The notes under the pieces: model-generated | What the model was told of the DNA's origin: nothing | The model's database searches: none | The model's input: only the letters and a program-made list of their open reading frames with translations | Part shown: positions 35,467 to 44,494 of the stretch, piece after piece | Numbering within the stretch: the stretch's first letter is position 1 | Layout of the letters: every line of letters starts with the position of its first letter | Made by a program: the position numbers and the translations under genes | From: Candidatus Gastranaerophilales bacterium | GTDB lineage: Bacteria > Cyanobacteriota > Vampirovibrionia > Gastranaerophilales > Gastranaerophilaceae | NCBI GenBank assembly: GCA_944322725.1 | Contig: CALUPU010000006.1 | Coordinates: 1 to 64,000 of the forward strand | Direction of reading: 5' to 3' | DNA length: 64,000 nucleotides

Positions 35467-35934
35467 TTATTCTTCGGGCATGCTTTCCCAGACGTATTCC
35501 ATCATAGTTTTCCAGTCTTCACAGAGTTCTTCGGGTTTAAAGTAGATATTGATTTCTCTTTCTGCGCTTTCGGGACAGTCAGAGCCATGGATAGTATTGC
35601 ATTCTTTTGTTTGTGCAAAATCTGCTCTTATTGTACCTACCTGTGCATCGTTAGGTACAGTAGAACCCATCATGTGGCGCATACCTTCGATTACGTTTTT
35701 ACCTTCTACAACCATTGCAACAATCGGACCTGATGTTATGTAGTTAATCAGAGATTGATAGAACGGTTTTCCTTTGTGTTCGGCATAGTGTTGTTCTGCG
35801 ATTGACAGAGTCGGCTGGAGCATTTTTAGTCCTACAATTTTATAGCCTTTATGCTCTATTCTTCTGATAATGTTTCCTATCAAACCTCTTTTTACGCCGT
35901 CAGGTTTAATCGCAACAAATGTTCTCTCCATCAA
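35467..35934 (-). CDS. ndk: Nucleoside diphosphate kinase
   Basis: Ndk equilibrates nucleoside triphosphates through a phosphohistidine. The 155-residue enzyme has the RTFVAIKPDGVKRGLIG start, the LMGSTVPNDAQVGTIRADFA segment and the active-site histidine in NTIHGSDCPESAEREI. It is slightly longer than usual, with a short EELCEDWKTMMEYVWES tail. It is first in an apparent operon with tgt. Confidence 0.96.
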   Translation of the reverse strand: MMERTFVAIKPDGVKRGLIGNIIRRIEHKGYKIVGLKMLQPTLSIAEQHYAEHKGKPFYQSLINYITSGPIVAMVVEGKNVIEGMRHMMGSTVPNDAQVGTIRADFAQTKECNTIHGSDCPESAEREINIYFKPEELCEDWKTMMEYVWESMPEE

Positions 35935-36136
35935 AAACCTCCATTCAAGTCTATTGAAACATAAAAGACCTTTTTAGGCAAACGCGCTAAAGGGTAGAAA
36001 TTATTCTTGTTTATTTTATAATAAGGATTGTGAAAAAATGTTACAAACAGAGTTGCCGATTAGCATTTTTTTTTATGTTCAAACTTCATGTAGGTGTGAA
36101 GGAATGAAACCTATTAGAAAGAACAATTAGTATATT

Positions 36137-36724
36137 ATGGGTTTTGCTTATAATAATTTAAAAAGAATTTGTGAAAGTCTGGGTGAACACAATGATGCTT
36201 TATATGCTGTTCTTGCAATTGCCGTGTTCAAGGGTGTTATGCGTCCGACTTTTACAATGATGGACAAAAAGTCGGATAAAGAAACTAAAAAATATGCTGC
36301 TTTCAGAGAAGGTTTGACAGAGGCTATTGCTTTTTGTTCTTATATAGCTACTCATAAAATATTTAAGACACTTGCCCCTGTGCTTGCAAAAAAAACAGGC
36401 AAAAGCGAAAAGAAAATTGCAAACGGATTGTCGCTGTTCAGTGTGTGTTTAACGGCAGGTGTGCTTATTCCTGCGATTTGCAATGTGACTCTCAAGCCGG
36501 TTATGGATTTTGTTAAAAAGGTGAATGACAAGAAAAAAATTAAATTCGGCAATAAACCCGAGCAGGGCAAGCTTGATATCAGAGAAAATGCTGCTGAAAC
36601 CAATGCTGATATAGGAAGTGCGGCTGCTGTATATTCACCTAAGCTTTCGCCTAACAGCAGATTACTTATGGAATCATTGTACAATGCACGTATGCAGAAT
36701 TACGGTATGAAGGTAGGTGGCTGA
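36137..36724 (+). CDS. Lineage-specific membrane protein, first of a paralogous pair
   Basis: The 195-residue protein has hydrophobic segments near 20-40, 70-90 and 115-140 and a polar C-terminal third. It shares RPTFTMMDKKSDKETKKYAA with RPAFTLIDKNTDKETRKYSA of the next gene, so the two are paralogues. The conserved DK..DKET.KY loop lies between the first two hydrophobic segments. I recognise no family. Its stop overlaps the ribosome binding region of the next gene. Confidence 0.65.
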   Translation: MGFAYNNLKRICESLGEHNDALYAVLAIAVFKGVMRPTFTMMDKKSDKETKKYAAFREGLTEAIAFCSYIATHKIFKTLAPVLAKKTGKSEKKIANGLSLFSVCLTAGVLIPAICNVTLKPVMDFVKKVNDKKKIKFGNKPEQGKLDIRENAAETNADIGSAAAVYSPKLSPNSRLLMESLYNARMQNYGMKVGG

Positions 36725-36725
36725 T

Positions 36726-37406
36726 ATGAGTATGTTCGTTAATGCAATTACAAGCAATGCTTTTCAAACAATCGCCCAAAATACCGATGCCTGCGTAAAA
36801 ATAGAAACAGGTCTAAAAGCTATAGGCAGACCTGCGTTTACTTTGATAGATAAAAATACTGACAAAGAAACAAGAAAATATTCGGCAACAAAAGAGCTTT
36901 TATATCAGTTGTTATGTTTTGGTATTTATGTAGCGGTTATTCCTCCGGTATTTAAAAACGGCGGATTTAAATTGTTCCAGAAGATTTTTAAAAACGAAGG
37001 TCTGCCGAATTTTAGAAGTGCAAAGCAGATGCTGTCATATTATCACCTTGCACACGTTCCGAAAGAACGAAGAATGGATCCTCAGTATCAAAAATTCTGG
37101 GATGCTATCCCTTCAGATATAGTTGATATAACAAATAAAACAAAAGAGTTTAAGGATGGAACTCCTCTTGTTGAATATTTAAAAAATTGGAAAAAAGACG
37201 ATATTACAAGCGGAGGCAAAATGTTTAAGCTTGCTAAAGGTTCTATAGAACTTTCTTCCATAGTCGGTTCCGTTATTGGTTTGACCATACTTGCACCTGA
37301 GATTAGCCACCTTATTCTTCACCCGATTATGAATGGGCTGGGTATGGATAAAAAATCCGATAAACAAGAACCGCAGCAGACAAAAGTTTTGGATAAGAAA
37401 GCGTAA
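36726..37406 (+). CDS. Lineage-specific membrane protein, second of a paralogous pair
   Basis: About 226 residues, with the RPAFTLIDKNTDKETRKYSA motif shared with its upstream neighbour, hydrophobic segments near 68-85 and 190-212, and a soluble middle region of about 90 residues not present in the first protein. I choose ATG 36726 over GTG 36717 because AGGTGG precedes it and the upstream stop ends one base before it. The lptB gene follows after 53 bases; a link to envelope assembly is possible but unsupported. Confidence 0.65.
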   Translation: MSMFVNAITSNAFQTIAQNTDACVKIETGLKAIGRPAFTLIDKNTDKETRKYSATKELLYQLLCFGIYVAVIPPVFKNGGFKLFQKIFKNEGLPNFRSAKQMLSYYHLAHVPKERRMDPQYQKFWDAIPSDIVDITNKTKEFKDGTPLVEYLKNWKKDDITSGGKMFKLAKGSIELSSIVGSVIGLTILAPEISHLILHPIMNGLGMDKKSDKQEPQQTKVLDKKA

Positions 37407-37459
37407 TCATATTAATTTTTATTCCGTTTTGTGCTATCCTTTTTTGTAAAGGTGGAAAT

Positions 37460-38185
37460 ATGAAAATCATTGCGCAAAATCTTGTAAAAATATACGGAGA
37501 CAGAACTGTTGTTAATGACATCAGTTTTGAGGTAAACAAAGGTGAGGTTGTGGGGCTTCTGGGGCCTAACGGTGCCGGCAAGACAACGACTTTTTATATG
37601 GTTGTAGGTCTTGTTAAAGCTAACGGCGGTAAAGTTTTTCTTGATGACAAAGATTTGACCGATGTGCCGATGAATGTCCGTGCAAAAGAAGGTATCGGTT
37701 ATCTTCCTCAGGAGGCGTCAATTTTTAGAAAATTATCTGTTGAGGATAATATAAAACTTGTTCTGCAGATGAACGATAAGCTGCAAGAAGACGAAAAGCA
37801 GCAGAAGCTTGAGGATTTATTAAACGAATTCGGTATGTGGGAAAAGAGAAAGTTTTCTGCTATTTCCTTATCCGGCGGAGAAAGAAGAAGGGTAGAGCTT
37901 GCAAGAGCACTCGCAGCAAGTCCGGAGTTTATTCTTCTTGACGAGCCTTTTACGGGGATTGACCCGATTGCTATCGGTGAAATCAAAGACAACATAAGAA
38001 AATTATCCGAAGAAAAAGGGCTCGGGGTATTGATTACAGACCACAACCCCAAGGCTACTCTTTCTATCACGGACAGAGCATACGTAATTTTTGACGGTAA
38101 GATTAAGATTCAGGGTAAGAGTGTTGAGGTTGCAAATGACCCTGTTGCAAAACAGTTCTATCTCGGAAAGGATTTTACTCTGTAA
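37460..38185 (+). CDS. lptB: Lipopolysaccharide export ATPase LptB
   Basis: LptB drives extraction of lipopolysaccharide from the inner membrane with LptF and LptG. The 241-residue ABC ATPase has Walker A GPNGAGKTTT, the Q-loop region LPQEASIFRKLSVEDN, signature LSGGERRRVE, Walker B FILLDEPFTGIDP and the switch histidine in ITDHNPKATL, all matching the LptB subfamily. Its stop overlaps the start of the permease gene by one base (TAATG). Confidence 0.95.
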   Translation: MKIIAQNLVKIYGDRTVVNDISFEVNKGEVVGLLGPNGAGKTTTFYMVVGLVKANGGKVFLDDKDLTDVPMNVRAKEGIGYLPQEASIFRKLSVEDNIKLVLQMNDKLQEDEKQQKLEDLLNEFGMWEKRKFSAISLSGGERRRVELARALAASPEFILLDEPFTGIDPIAIGEIKDNIRKLSEEKGLGVLITDHNPKATLSITDRAYVIFDGKIKIQGKSVEVANDPVAKQFYLGKDFTL

Positions 38186-39309
38186 TGAAATTGCGTAAAA
38201 TCGAATTACCTTTCAAGATTTTTGACGGATATATTACAAAACAGGTATTTGCTGCTACTCTGGTGTGCATTTTTCTTTTTGTTGTAATCTGGATTGCTCC
38301 CGAGACCCTTTTGAAGGTTATTAAAAGAACCTTGGCAGGGATTTATACCCCGTGGGTTGGTGTGCAGTTATTGATATACGAGATTCCGAAAATTGTAGGT
38401 AAGGCTTTGCCTGTAGGACTTTTGCTGGGTACATTATTTACTTTTGACAAATTAAGCAAAGACTCTGAACTTACTGTTTTAAGAGGTATAGGGCTTACGT
38501 TCTGGAGGATTGTATATCCTATAATTATTTTTAGTATATTCGTATCTGTTTTATGTTTTTCGTTATATAACACCCTTATTCCATACAGTGAAAAGAAGAT
38601 AAATGCGCTCAAGCATGAAGGTTATGAGACTCATTTTGTTTATACTGTAAAGGCAGACAAAGACCAGCTTAAGAAAATTATTGTTGTACCAAGGTACTAC
38701 AGCGACATGATAAGCCGTCCTCTTGTATTGAACTTTGATTCTTCACAGTATCAGGACACGAGTGTTTTGAGCAGTATTTTGCAGGCGGATTATGCTGTGT
38801 ATACAAAAGACAGCTGGGTAATCCATAATGTAAAAAAATACGAACTTACAAGAGACGGAGTTTTTAAGAGTATTACCAATATAAAAGACCAGCAGGTTCT
38901 TTCAGGGGAAAAGGCAAATATTGCGTTTAAGATTATGTCTTATTCCACCAAGAAAGAGAGAGAACTAAACAATTCCGAAATCACGGAATATATAAGGATG
39001 CTCAAGGATGAAAATCTGAGAGACGAATACAGATTTATGCTCAACAAGTATCTGCAGAGATATTTCCATTCTGCAATATGTGTTCTTTTTGCGGTGTTAG
39101 GTTGTTTGCTCGGTTTTTCAAAGCCCAGAGAGCAGAAGCTTGTTAATTTTGTAATCGGGATTGGTATTGTATTCGGTTATTATATTACGCTGCCGTTTTT
39201 CGACATGTGTGCTGAGAAAGGGATATTGAGTCCTTACATTACTTCTTCAATTCAGCCTATAGCTATTTTGATTGCCATATTTATATTTAAGAAAATAAAA
39301 GATTTGTAA
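38185..39309 (+). CDS. LptF/LptG (YjgP/YjgQ) lipopolysaccharide export permease
   Basis: The 374-residue protein has six membrane helices in two groups of three, with a periplasmic beta-jellyroll domain of about 170 residues between them, the layout of YjgP/YjgQ permeases. The opening IFDGYITKQVFAATLVCIFLF and the GKALPVGLLLGTLFTFDKLSKDSELTVLRG coupling segment are typical. It is translationally coupled to lptB. Only one permease is seen here, so its partner would lie elsewhere or it forms a homodimer. Confidence 0.88.
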   Translation: MKLRKIELPFKIFDGYITKQVFAATLVCIFLFVVIWIAPETLLKVIKRTLAGIYTPWVGVQLLIYEIPKIVGKALPVGLLLGTLFTFDKLSKDSELTVLRGIGLTFWRIVYPIIIFSIFVSVLCFSLYNTLIPYSEKKINALKHEGYETHFVYTVKADKDQLKKIIVVPRYYSDMISRPLVLNFDSSQYQDTSVLSSILQADYAVYTKDSWVIHNVKKYELTRDGVFKSITNIKDQQVLSGEKANIAFKIMSYSTKKERELNNSEITEYIRMLKDENLRDEYRFMLNKYLQRYFHSAICVLFAVLGCLLGFSKPREQKLVNFVIGIGIVFGYYITLPFFDMCAEKGILSPYITSSIQPIAILIAIFIFKKIKDL

Positions 39310-39349
39310 GAGATTACAGAACCGCGTGCGGTGCCGGCATTGAAGTTTT

Positions 39350-39502
39350 TTACTTATTTTCTTCAAAGTAGTTTCTGATTATTGTTACTGCCATGTTGCT
39401 TGTGGAGCGGTTTTCTTTTTGCGCCTGTTCTTTTAGTTTATCAAGCAGCATTTTTTCTATTACTATTACGAATCTTTGTTTGTCTTCTTTGTATTTTTGC
39501 AT
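39350..39502 (-). CDS. Ribbon-helix-helix DNA-binding protein, 50 residues
   Basis: This short gene encodes MQKYKEDKQRFVIVIEKMLLD then KLKEQAQKENRSTSNMAVTIIRNYFEENK, which matches the Arc/CopG-type fold: a beta strand (RFVIVIEKM) followed by two helices separated by the RSTSNMA turn. It is divergent from the gene at 39633 and separated from it by a strong promoter and a palindrome. A role as autorepressor or local regulator is likely. Confidence 0.72.
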   Translation of the reverse strand: MQKYKEDKQRFVIVIEKMLLDKLKEQAQKENRSTSNMAVTIIRNYFEENK

Positions 39503-39538
39503 AACCTTTTGCAATCCTTTTGTCAACCTTTTACCATT

Positions 39539-39579
39539 AATTTACAACAGTGTAATATTTTATGGTTGACATGTAAATT
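39539..39579. repeat. Spaced 8-bp inverted repeat in the divergent region
   Basis: AATTTACA (39539-39546) and TGTAAATT (39572-39579) are exact inverted copies 25 bases apart, flanking the -35 element. They may be a second regulator site or a chance AT-rich match. Confidence 0.3.
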
Positions 39580-39594
39580 GCAAAATAGTATGAT
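39566..39594 (+). promoter_or_regulatory. Near-consensus sigma-70 promoter
   Basis: TTGACA (39566-39571) and TATGAT (39589-39594) are spaced by exactly 17 bases. This is the best promoter in the window and points to the gene at 39633, with about 30 bases of leader. Confidence 0.85.
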
Positions 39595-39603
39595 ACTATC
39601 ATA
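39589..39603. promoter_or_regulatory. Palindromic operator over the -10 element
   Basis: TATGATA-C-TATCATA is a perfect 7-bp inverted repeat that contains the -10 element of the promoter. Ribbon-helix-helix dimers bind short palindromes of this kind, so this is a good candidate site for the protein encoded at 39350-39502. Confidence 0.6.
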
Positions 39604-39632
39604 TTTTATTGTAATAATGCGGGTGGCATATT

Positions 39633-39839
39633 ATGACTCTTAAAAAACAAATAAAAGACAATGCAGAAGACATCTCTCTGTTTTCTACGCATGCAAGAAT
39701 CCTTAGCAAAATTCTTCTCGAAGACGAAAGAATTTGTTCAAAAACATACATTCTTACATATTTTACGGACTATCTTCTGGAAAAAATTCATACTCTGTCG
39801 GAAACTATAGCGGAGGATTCATTCAAGTTATACGATTAA
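39633..39839 (+). CDS. Small helical protein divergent from a ribbon-helix-helix gene
   Basis: The 68-residue protein is predicted to be all-helical and soluble, opening MTLKKQIKDNAEDISLFSTHAR and ending in an acidic stretch. GGGTGG precedes the ATG by about eight bases. It is driven by the strong promoter at 39566-39594 and may be repressed by the divergent small regulator. It has no toxin motif that I recognise, and it is 44 bases before the next gene. Confidence 0.55.
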   Translation: MTLKKQIKDNAEDISLFSTHARILSKILLEDERICSKTYILTYFTDYLLEKIHTLSETIAEDSFKLYD

Positions 39840-39883
39840 CTAACATTGGAGTATAATAGTTCTGTATTCAGAGGAATTTACAA

Positions 39884-40723
39884 ATGAAAAAAATATTATC
39901 ACTCACTGTTTTGTTTTGTGCCGTGTTGTTTTTTACAACAGGAGCCTGTCCTGTCAGGTGCAGCGGCTGTAAAAATATAGAAATAACAAACAACAAAGGG
40001 CTTTATATAATAAGAATCCCGAAAGAAAGAAACTCTAAGGTATATCCTTATGTAACAAGTCTTTTGACTTACAACAACGAGGTTTTTAAGCAGACGAAAG
40101 CAGAACTTGTTATAAATGCAGGATATTTTGACCCGAACAATCAAAAGACGTCTTCTTATGTTGTAATAGACGGGAAAACTGTTCTTGACCCAAAGACAAA
40201 TAAGAGCCTTATGAACAATCAGGCACTTATGCCTCACTTAGACACTATATTGAACAGAACAGAGTTCAGAGTCTTAGACTGCAAAGGCGAGACAAGATAT
40301 GATATTGCACCCCACAATGCGAGAGCGCCTTTTAAGTGCAGTATTGTACATTCGATTCAGGCAGGGCCTATGATTTATCCTGATTTGAAGCTGTCACGGG
40401 AATATTTTGTGACAAAAGACGAGAACGGCAAGGTTACAAGAGACTCTATTACAGCGCTTAAAAAATGTGCAAGAACCGCTATAGGTATAAAAGACGGTGA
40501 TATTTACATTATCATTGCGAACATTTATCACAAGCTTACTCTACCCGAACTTTATAAGGTGTGCGAGGATTTATGTCTTGAAAAGGCAATGAACTTTGAC
40601 GGCGGAGGCTCTACATCATTGAATTACAAAGGCACGGGCAATCCGGAGTACAAGAATTTTGAAATAACATCAGACAAAAATAAAAATGCAAGAAAATTAA
40701 AATCTTTTCTTGTTATTGAATAA
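39884..40723 (+). CDS. NAGPA-domain (phosphodiester glycosidase-like) secreted protein
   Basis: The 279-residue product begins with a signal peptide (MKKILSLTVLFCAVLFFTTG) with cysteines just after it, and continues as a NAGPA/DUF2233 domain: NAGYFDP, SIQAGPMIY, ARTAIGIKDGDIYIIIANI and the diagnostic AMNFDGGGSTSL loop. Homologues cleave sugar phosphodiesters or act in exopolysaccharide and wall-teichoic-type metabolism; the substrate here is unknown. It should be periplasmic or lipid-anchored; the cysteine could be a lipobox residue, but the preceding residues fit poorly. Confidence 0.8.
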   Translation: MKKILSLTVLFCAVLFFTTGACPVRCSGCKNIEITNNKGLYIIRIPKERNSKVYPYVTSLLTYNNEVFKQTKAELVINAGYFDPNNQKTSSYVVIDGKTVLDPKTNKSLMNNQALMPHLDTILNRTEFRVLDCKGETRYDIAPHNARAPFKCSIVHSIQAGPMIYPDLKLSREYFVTKDENGKVTRDSITALKKCARTAIGIKDGDIYIIIANIYHKLTLPELYKVCEDLCLEKAMNFDGGGSTSLNYKGTGNPEYKNFEITSDKNKNARKLKSFLVIE

Positions 40724-40743
40724 TTTATTAATATTATATTAGT

Positions 40744-41652
40744 ATGGCAGATTCGTTGGACAGTTTTTATAATGTAATGCAGCAGATGGAGCAGGCAGGA
40801 AGTGCCTTTTTGACAGAAGACTTTGAGGCTCCGGGGTTTTGTCTTGAGTTGAAATATTGCAGGCATGATTTTATTGCCGATGTTAACAGGCTGCTGCTCG
40901 GTTATGATATTGAACAAAAAAACGCTGTTACATCGCGTTTCGGGTTTGTGCTTGAAAAAAGCCCGCAGTGGCTTACTTTCAGGGGGTATCCGTCTGTCAG
41001 AAATTTAAAAGAAGATGATATTAAAGATGTCAGTGAAGTCTATGATTGTGTAAAAAGGTTTACCCTTGAAAATGAAATATCAGTAGAAAACAATCCTCTG
41101 CTTTCTCATTATCTCAATGTTATTGCCGGTGTTTTTCCGGAGTTTTATACGATAATAGGAAAAATACAGCACCACACTCACAGTTACAGTGTGGATGTGC
41201 ATACTCTAAAGGTTTTGCAGGGGATAATGCTCAATCGTTTATACAGAAATCTTTCGTTTGAGGACAGGCATGTTTTGCAGGCTGCTGTTTTAATGCACGA
41301 CTTTACCAAGAAAGAAGGCGAGATAGACAAGTCTCATCCCGAGTGCTCTTCAAAAGATGCTGCTGTGATATTGAGCAGGTTTGATATTTCTGAAAGCTTG
41401 AAAAAGAGGATATGTCTGATTATAAGACATCATGACTGGTCTGAAAGATACAACAGAGGCATTACAGCAGCTTCGGAATTTGCAGAGATTCTTAAAAACG
41501 GGAATGATTTTCTTATGCTCTACATAATGGCTGAGGCTGACCTCAAGGCGGTGAAAAGAGGCGGTGCTTTTTATGAAAAATACGGGTCTGCGCTGCACAG
41601 AGGCTACGAAGAAATAAACACGCTTATTAATATGCTTATCAGTGCGGCATAA
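40744..41652 (+). CDS. HD-domain phosphohydrolase
   Basis: The 302-residue protein has an N-terminal half of unknown nature (about 1-140) and a C-terminal HD domain with HTHSYSVDVHTLK, QAAVLMHDFTKKEGE and IIRHHDWSERYNRG giving the His/Asp metal ligands. HD enzymes of this layout hydrolyse nucleotides or phosphorylated small molecules. The substrate is unknown. It sits 17 bases before recF and may share its transcript. Confidence 0.75.
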   Translation: MADSLDSFYNVMQQMEQAGSAFLTEDFEAPGFCLELKYCRHDFIADVNRLLLGYDIEQKNAVTSRFGFVLEKSPQWLTFRGYPSVRNLKEDDIKDVSEVYDCVKRFTLENEISVENNPLLSHYLNVIAGVFPEFYTIIGKIQHHTHSYSVDVHTLKVLQGIMLNRLYRNLSFEDRHVLQAAVLMHDFTKKEGEIDKSHPECSSKDAAVILSRFDISESLKKRICLIIRHHDWSERYNRGITAASEFAEILKNGNDFLMLYIMAEADLKAVKRGGAFYEKYGSALHRGYEEINTLINMLISAA

Positions 41653-41669
41653 GATGGTATAATATTCTT

Positions 41670-42800
41670 ATGTTTATAAAGTCTGTTGAATTAAAGAATT
41701 ATAGAAACTACAGGGATTTGAGTCTTGATTTTACAAAACACAAAATTCTTTTGATAGGTAAAAATGCACAGGGTAAGACCAATCTTCTGGAATCTTTGTA
41801 TTATCTTTCCTGTCTTAATTCTGCACGTGCAAAAAACGATTCAGAATTAATAATGTGGGATAAGGATTTTGCAAAACTGAAGGCTGTTGTTGAAAAAAAC
41901 GATATGGAAAAAGAACTCGAGGTTTTGATTAATCCTCCCAAACGTAAGGAAATGAAGGTTAATCAGGTTAAGAAAAGCAAGTCTGCTGATTTTTGCTCCA
42001 ACTTGTCCGTTGTTTCTTTTTCCGTTAATGACCTGCTTTTGCTGCGCGGTGTGCCTGAGGACAGGCGAAGCTGGCTGGATATGGCTATCAGTCAGATTTA
42101 TCCCGCTTATCCTGACAGGATTTCCAAGTACAATAAAATTCGTATTCAAAAAAACAATCATTTAAAAGACATTAAAGGCAATATCAATGCTGATACCTCG
42201 CTTATGGAGGTTTTTAACAGCCAGCTTGCTGTTGCGGGAAGCAATATTATATTTTTGCGGTTAAAGTTTTTAAAAGAATTGCAAAAGATTGCCATGGAAA
42301 AGCACTTGCAGATTGCAGAACATGAAATTTTAACCACATATTACAATTCGACTGCGGCGGGGGATGTGGATTTTTCTTCGAACGAGGATTTGTCTGTTGA
42401 AGAGATTGCTCAAATGTTTGAGCAAAAGCTTAATGAGAGAAAGCTTGAGGAAATTATCCGCGCGCAGTCTCTTGTCGGACCGCACAGGGATGATGTATCG
42501 TTTTTTATTAACGGAGTCGAAGCCAAGAAATTTGCCTCGCAAGGCCAGCAAAGGACTGTTGTTTTGAGTTTGAAGCTTGCGGAACTGGAGTTGATAAAAG
42601 AAAAAATCGAAGACACGCCTGTGCTTTTGCTCGATGATGTGCTGGCTGAACTCGATAATATCAGGCAAAATTACCTTTTAAATGCAATTGGCAGTGAGAC
42701 GCAGACTATTATTACGTCTGTGGACACGCTTCATTTTGATGAGGAGTATTTAAAAGATGTGGAAATTTTTAAAATTGCTGAAGGTGCGCTTGCTGATTAG
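41670..42800 (+). CDS. recF: DNA repair and recombination protein RecF
   Basis: RecF loads RecA at gapped DNA with RecO and RecR. The 376-residue SMC-like ATPase has the ELKNYRNYRDLSLDF start, Walker A LIGKNAQGKTNLLESLYYLS, the middle segment RRSWLDMAISQIYPAY, the signature region QGQQRTVVLSLKLAEL and Walker B VLLLDDVLAELD. Its end overlaps the stop of the convergent PHP gene by four bases. Confidence 0.93.
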   Translation: MFIKSVELKNYRNYRDLSLDFTKHKILLIGKNAQGKTNLLESLYYLSCLNSARAKNDSELIMWDKDFAKLKAVVEKNDMEKELEVLINPPKRKEMKVNQVKKSKSADFCSNLSVVSFSVNDLLLLRGVPEDRRSWLDMAISQIYPAYPDRISKYNKIRIQKNNHLKDIKGNINADTSLMEVFNSQLAVAGSNIIFLRLKFLKELQKIAMEKHLQIAEHEILTTYYNSTAAGDVDFSSNEDLSVEEIAQMFEQKLNERKLEEIIRAQSLVGPHRDDVSFFINGVEAKKFASQGQQRTVVLSLKLAELELIKEKIEDTPVLLLDDVLAELDNIRQNYLLNAIGSETQTIITSVDTLHFDEEYLKDVEIFKIAEGALAD

Positions 42801-43456
42801 ATAATAGGCTGTATTGGACCGTGTGAATCTGATCCGCCTGTCAGAATCAGGTTGTATTTTTCACCGATTTTTTTAACGGTTGAGGCTTTATGGAATTTGA
42901 TTATTCCTCTGTGGCGTCTGTACGGGTAGAAAACTTCGATGCCGTCAAGACCTAGTTTTATTAAACTTTTTACAAACCGGTCAAGGCTGATTGCCCAGTA
43001 GCAGGCGGGGTGTGCAAGCACTGCTATGCCTCCGGCGTTGTGTATTGCCTGTATAACATCTTTCGGGTGTCTGTGATTCAGAAGGCGCACGATATCCGCT
43101 TCGGTTTCTTTTTTGTTCTTGGCGCACAGGTTCAAAAGTTCTGTGTTATTTACATCTATTCCGTACCCGAGAATATGCACAAGAACGCCTTTATACCAGC
43201 AGTCAAATTCTATTGCGGTTATAACTTTCGGACTTTCGCTGTTGAGCACAGGTGTTTTTTTATACGCTTCGACCGTATTGTGGTCGGCTATGGCAATAAG
43301 TTTATAGCCTTTATTTGATGCGTCCTGCACGAGTTCTTCGGGGGTGAGTTTGCCGTCAGAAAAGCAGGAGTGCATATGAAGATCCGTGTTTGATTCAAAA
43401 TCCTTCTGTGTCAATGATGACAATAGTTCTTTTATATTTTTATTTTGCTCGTCCAT
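42797..43456 (-). CDS. Compact PHP-domain phosphoesterase
   Basis: The 219-residue protein has the complete PHP metal set (DLHMHSCFSDG, IADHNTVEAY, AIEFDCWYKGVLVHILGYG, LAHPACYW, TGGSDSHG) but lacks most of the helical insert of the 287-residue PHP protein at 30879. It is a distant paralogue. The likely activity is phosphoesterase on a nucleotide or sugar phosphate; the substrate is unknown. A 30-residue lysine-rich N-terminus precedes the first motif. Confidence 0.78.
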   Translation of the reverse strand: MDEQNKNIKELLSSLTQKDFESNTDLHMHSCFSDGKLTPEELVQDASNKGYKLIAIADHNTVEAYKKTPVLNSESPKVITAIEFDCWYKGVLVHILGYGIDVNNTELLNLCAKNKKETEADIVRLLNHRHPKDVIQAIHNAGGIAVLAHPACYWAISLDRFVKSLIKLGLDGIEVFYPYRRHRGIIKFHKASTVKKIGEKYNLILTGGSDSHGPIQPII

Positions 43457-43507
43457 ATTTTACATGTTAATATAAATAAAAAATAAAGAACAAACAGGAA
43501 TAAAACG

Positions 43508-44494
43508 GTGGCAAAAAAGGATTCTGCATTTTCAGGTATATTAAAAATATTTTTTAACGGTGTGAAGTTATACTTTTTGAATTTTGAAAAGTTTTTCAAA
43601 TATATGGCTTTTCCTGTTTTCGGGCAGATTATCGGTATAACTTTAATCTTTTTTGCTTCTTATATTTTTACCATCCATGTAAGTGCACTGACATCAAAGA
43701 GTCCAGTTTTTGACAACATACCGTTAGTGTTTTTGATATTGATACTGCTCACGATTCCCGGGTTTTTTATATTCTGTAAAGCGTTCTGGGATTATTTGAT
43801 TGCAATGGCTGCACTAAACTCTATGGCAAGCACGCTTCTTGAGGGTGGAAAACTCGATGACACGGGTATCCATTCGGAATTAATAAAAAGACGCACAGGT
43901 TCGTACATCTTATTTTTATTGATATTAACATTGATTAATCTGTTTTTATCCATTCCCGTGTTATGGGGTTTATGGGCAATAGCTTTTGTTTATCTGGCTT
44001 TGAGTTTTCAGGTATTTGCTCTTGAAGAAGACAAAGGCGCATTTGATGCAATAAAAACAGGTATAAATTTAATAAAATTCAATTTCTGGAAAACCGCATT
44101 ACTGCTTGTGATACTCGGTGTATTTACTTACTGGCTCGTGCCCGGGCTTGTCAGCTGGGGATTTGAAACAGGCAATCTCGGAGGATTTTTCTCTTATCCC
44201 GTTGACAAGTATGTTCAGCTTTTGCCTCTTGCTGATTTCAATGCTCTGCTTGCGCAGGCTCATATACCTTATACAATCAAGAGTTATACGCTTGCACAGC
44301 ATATTGTGCTCAGTGTTGTAAGCTTTGCCGTATGTGCTTTTGCACTGCCTTTAAGGGCAATATGCTGTACGGAGTTGTACAAAGAACTTACAAAAAGAAA
44401 TTATGCGGGCAAGATTGCTGCAGACAAGCTTGCTGAACGTGCACAGAAATCCAAATCCGGCAAGAAGAAAAAAATTGAGGATGATGAAGACTGA
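43508..44494 (+). CDS. Multi-pass membrane protein of unknown function
   Basis: The 328-residue protein has about six hydrophobic helices and a lysine-rich cytoplasmic tail ending KSKSGKKKKIEDDED. The start is GTG at 43508, with AGGAA upstream. Conserved-looking features are EEDKGAFDAIKTGINLIKFNFWKT, which resembles the amphipathic segment of DUF-type bacterial membrane proteins related to glycerophosphodiesterase membrane domains. The next gene, a zinc ribbon, overlaps its stop by one base. Confidence 0.6.
   Translation: MAKKDSAFSGILKIFFNGVKLYFLNFEKFFKYMAFPVFGQIIGITLIFFASYIFTIHVSALTSKSPVFDNIPLVFLILILLTIPGFFIFCKAFWDYLIAMAALNSMASTLLEGGKLDDTGIHSELIKRRTGSYILFLLILTLINLFLSIPVLWGLWAIAFVYLALSFQVFALEEDKGAFDAIKTGINLIKFNFWKTALLLVILGVFTYWLVPGLVSWGFETGNLGGFFSYPVDKYVQLLPLADFNALLAQAHIPYTIKSYTLAQHIVLSVVSFAVCAFALPLRAICCTELYKELTKRNYAGKIAADKLAERAQKSKSGKKKKIEDDED

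Noticed and set aside
39350-39839. The ribbon-helix-helix gene and its divergent partner as a toxin-antitoxin pair
   Set aside because: The genes are divergent, not co-operonic with a short overlap, and the 68-residue protein shows no RelE, MazF, PIN or similar motif. A regulator with target is the simpler reading.
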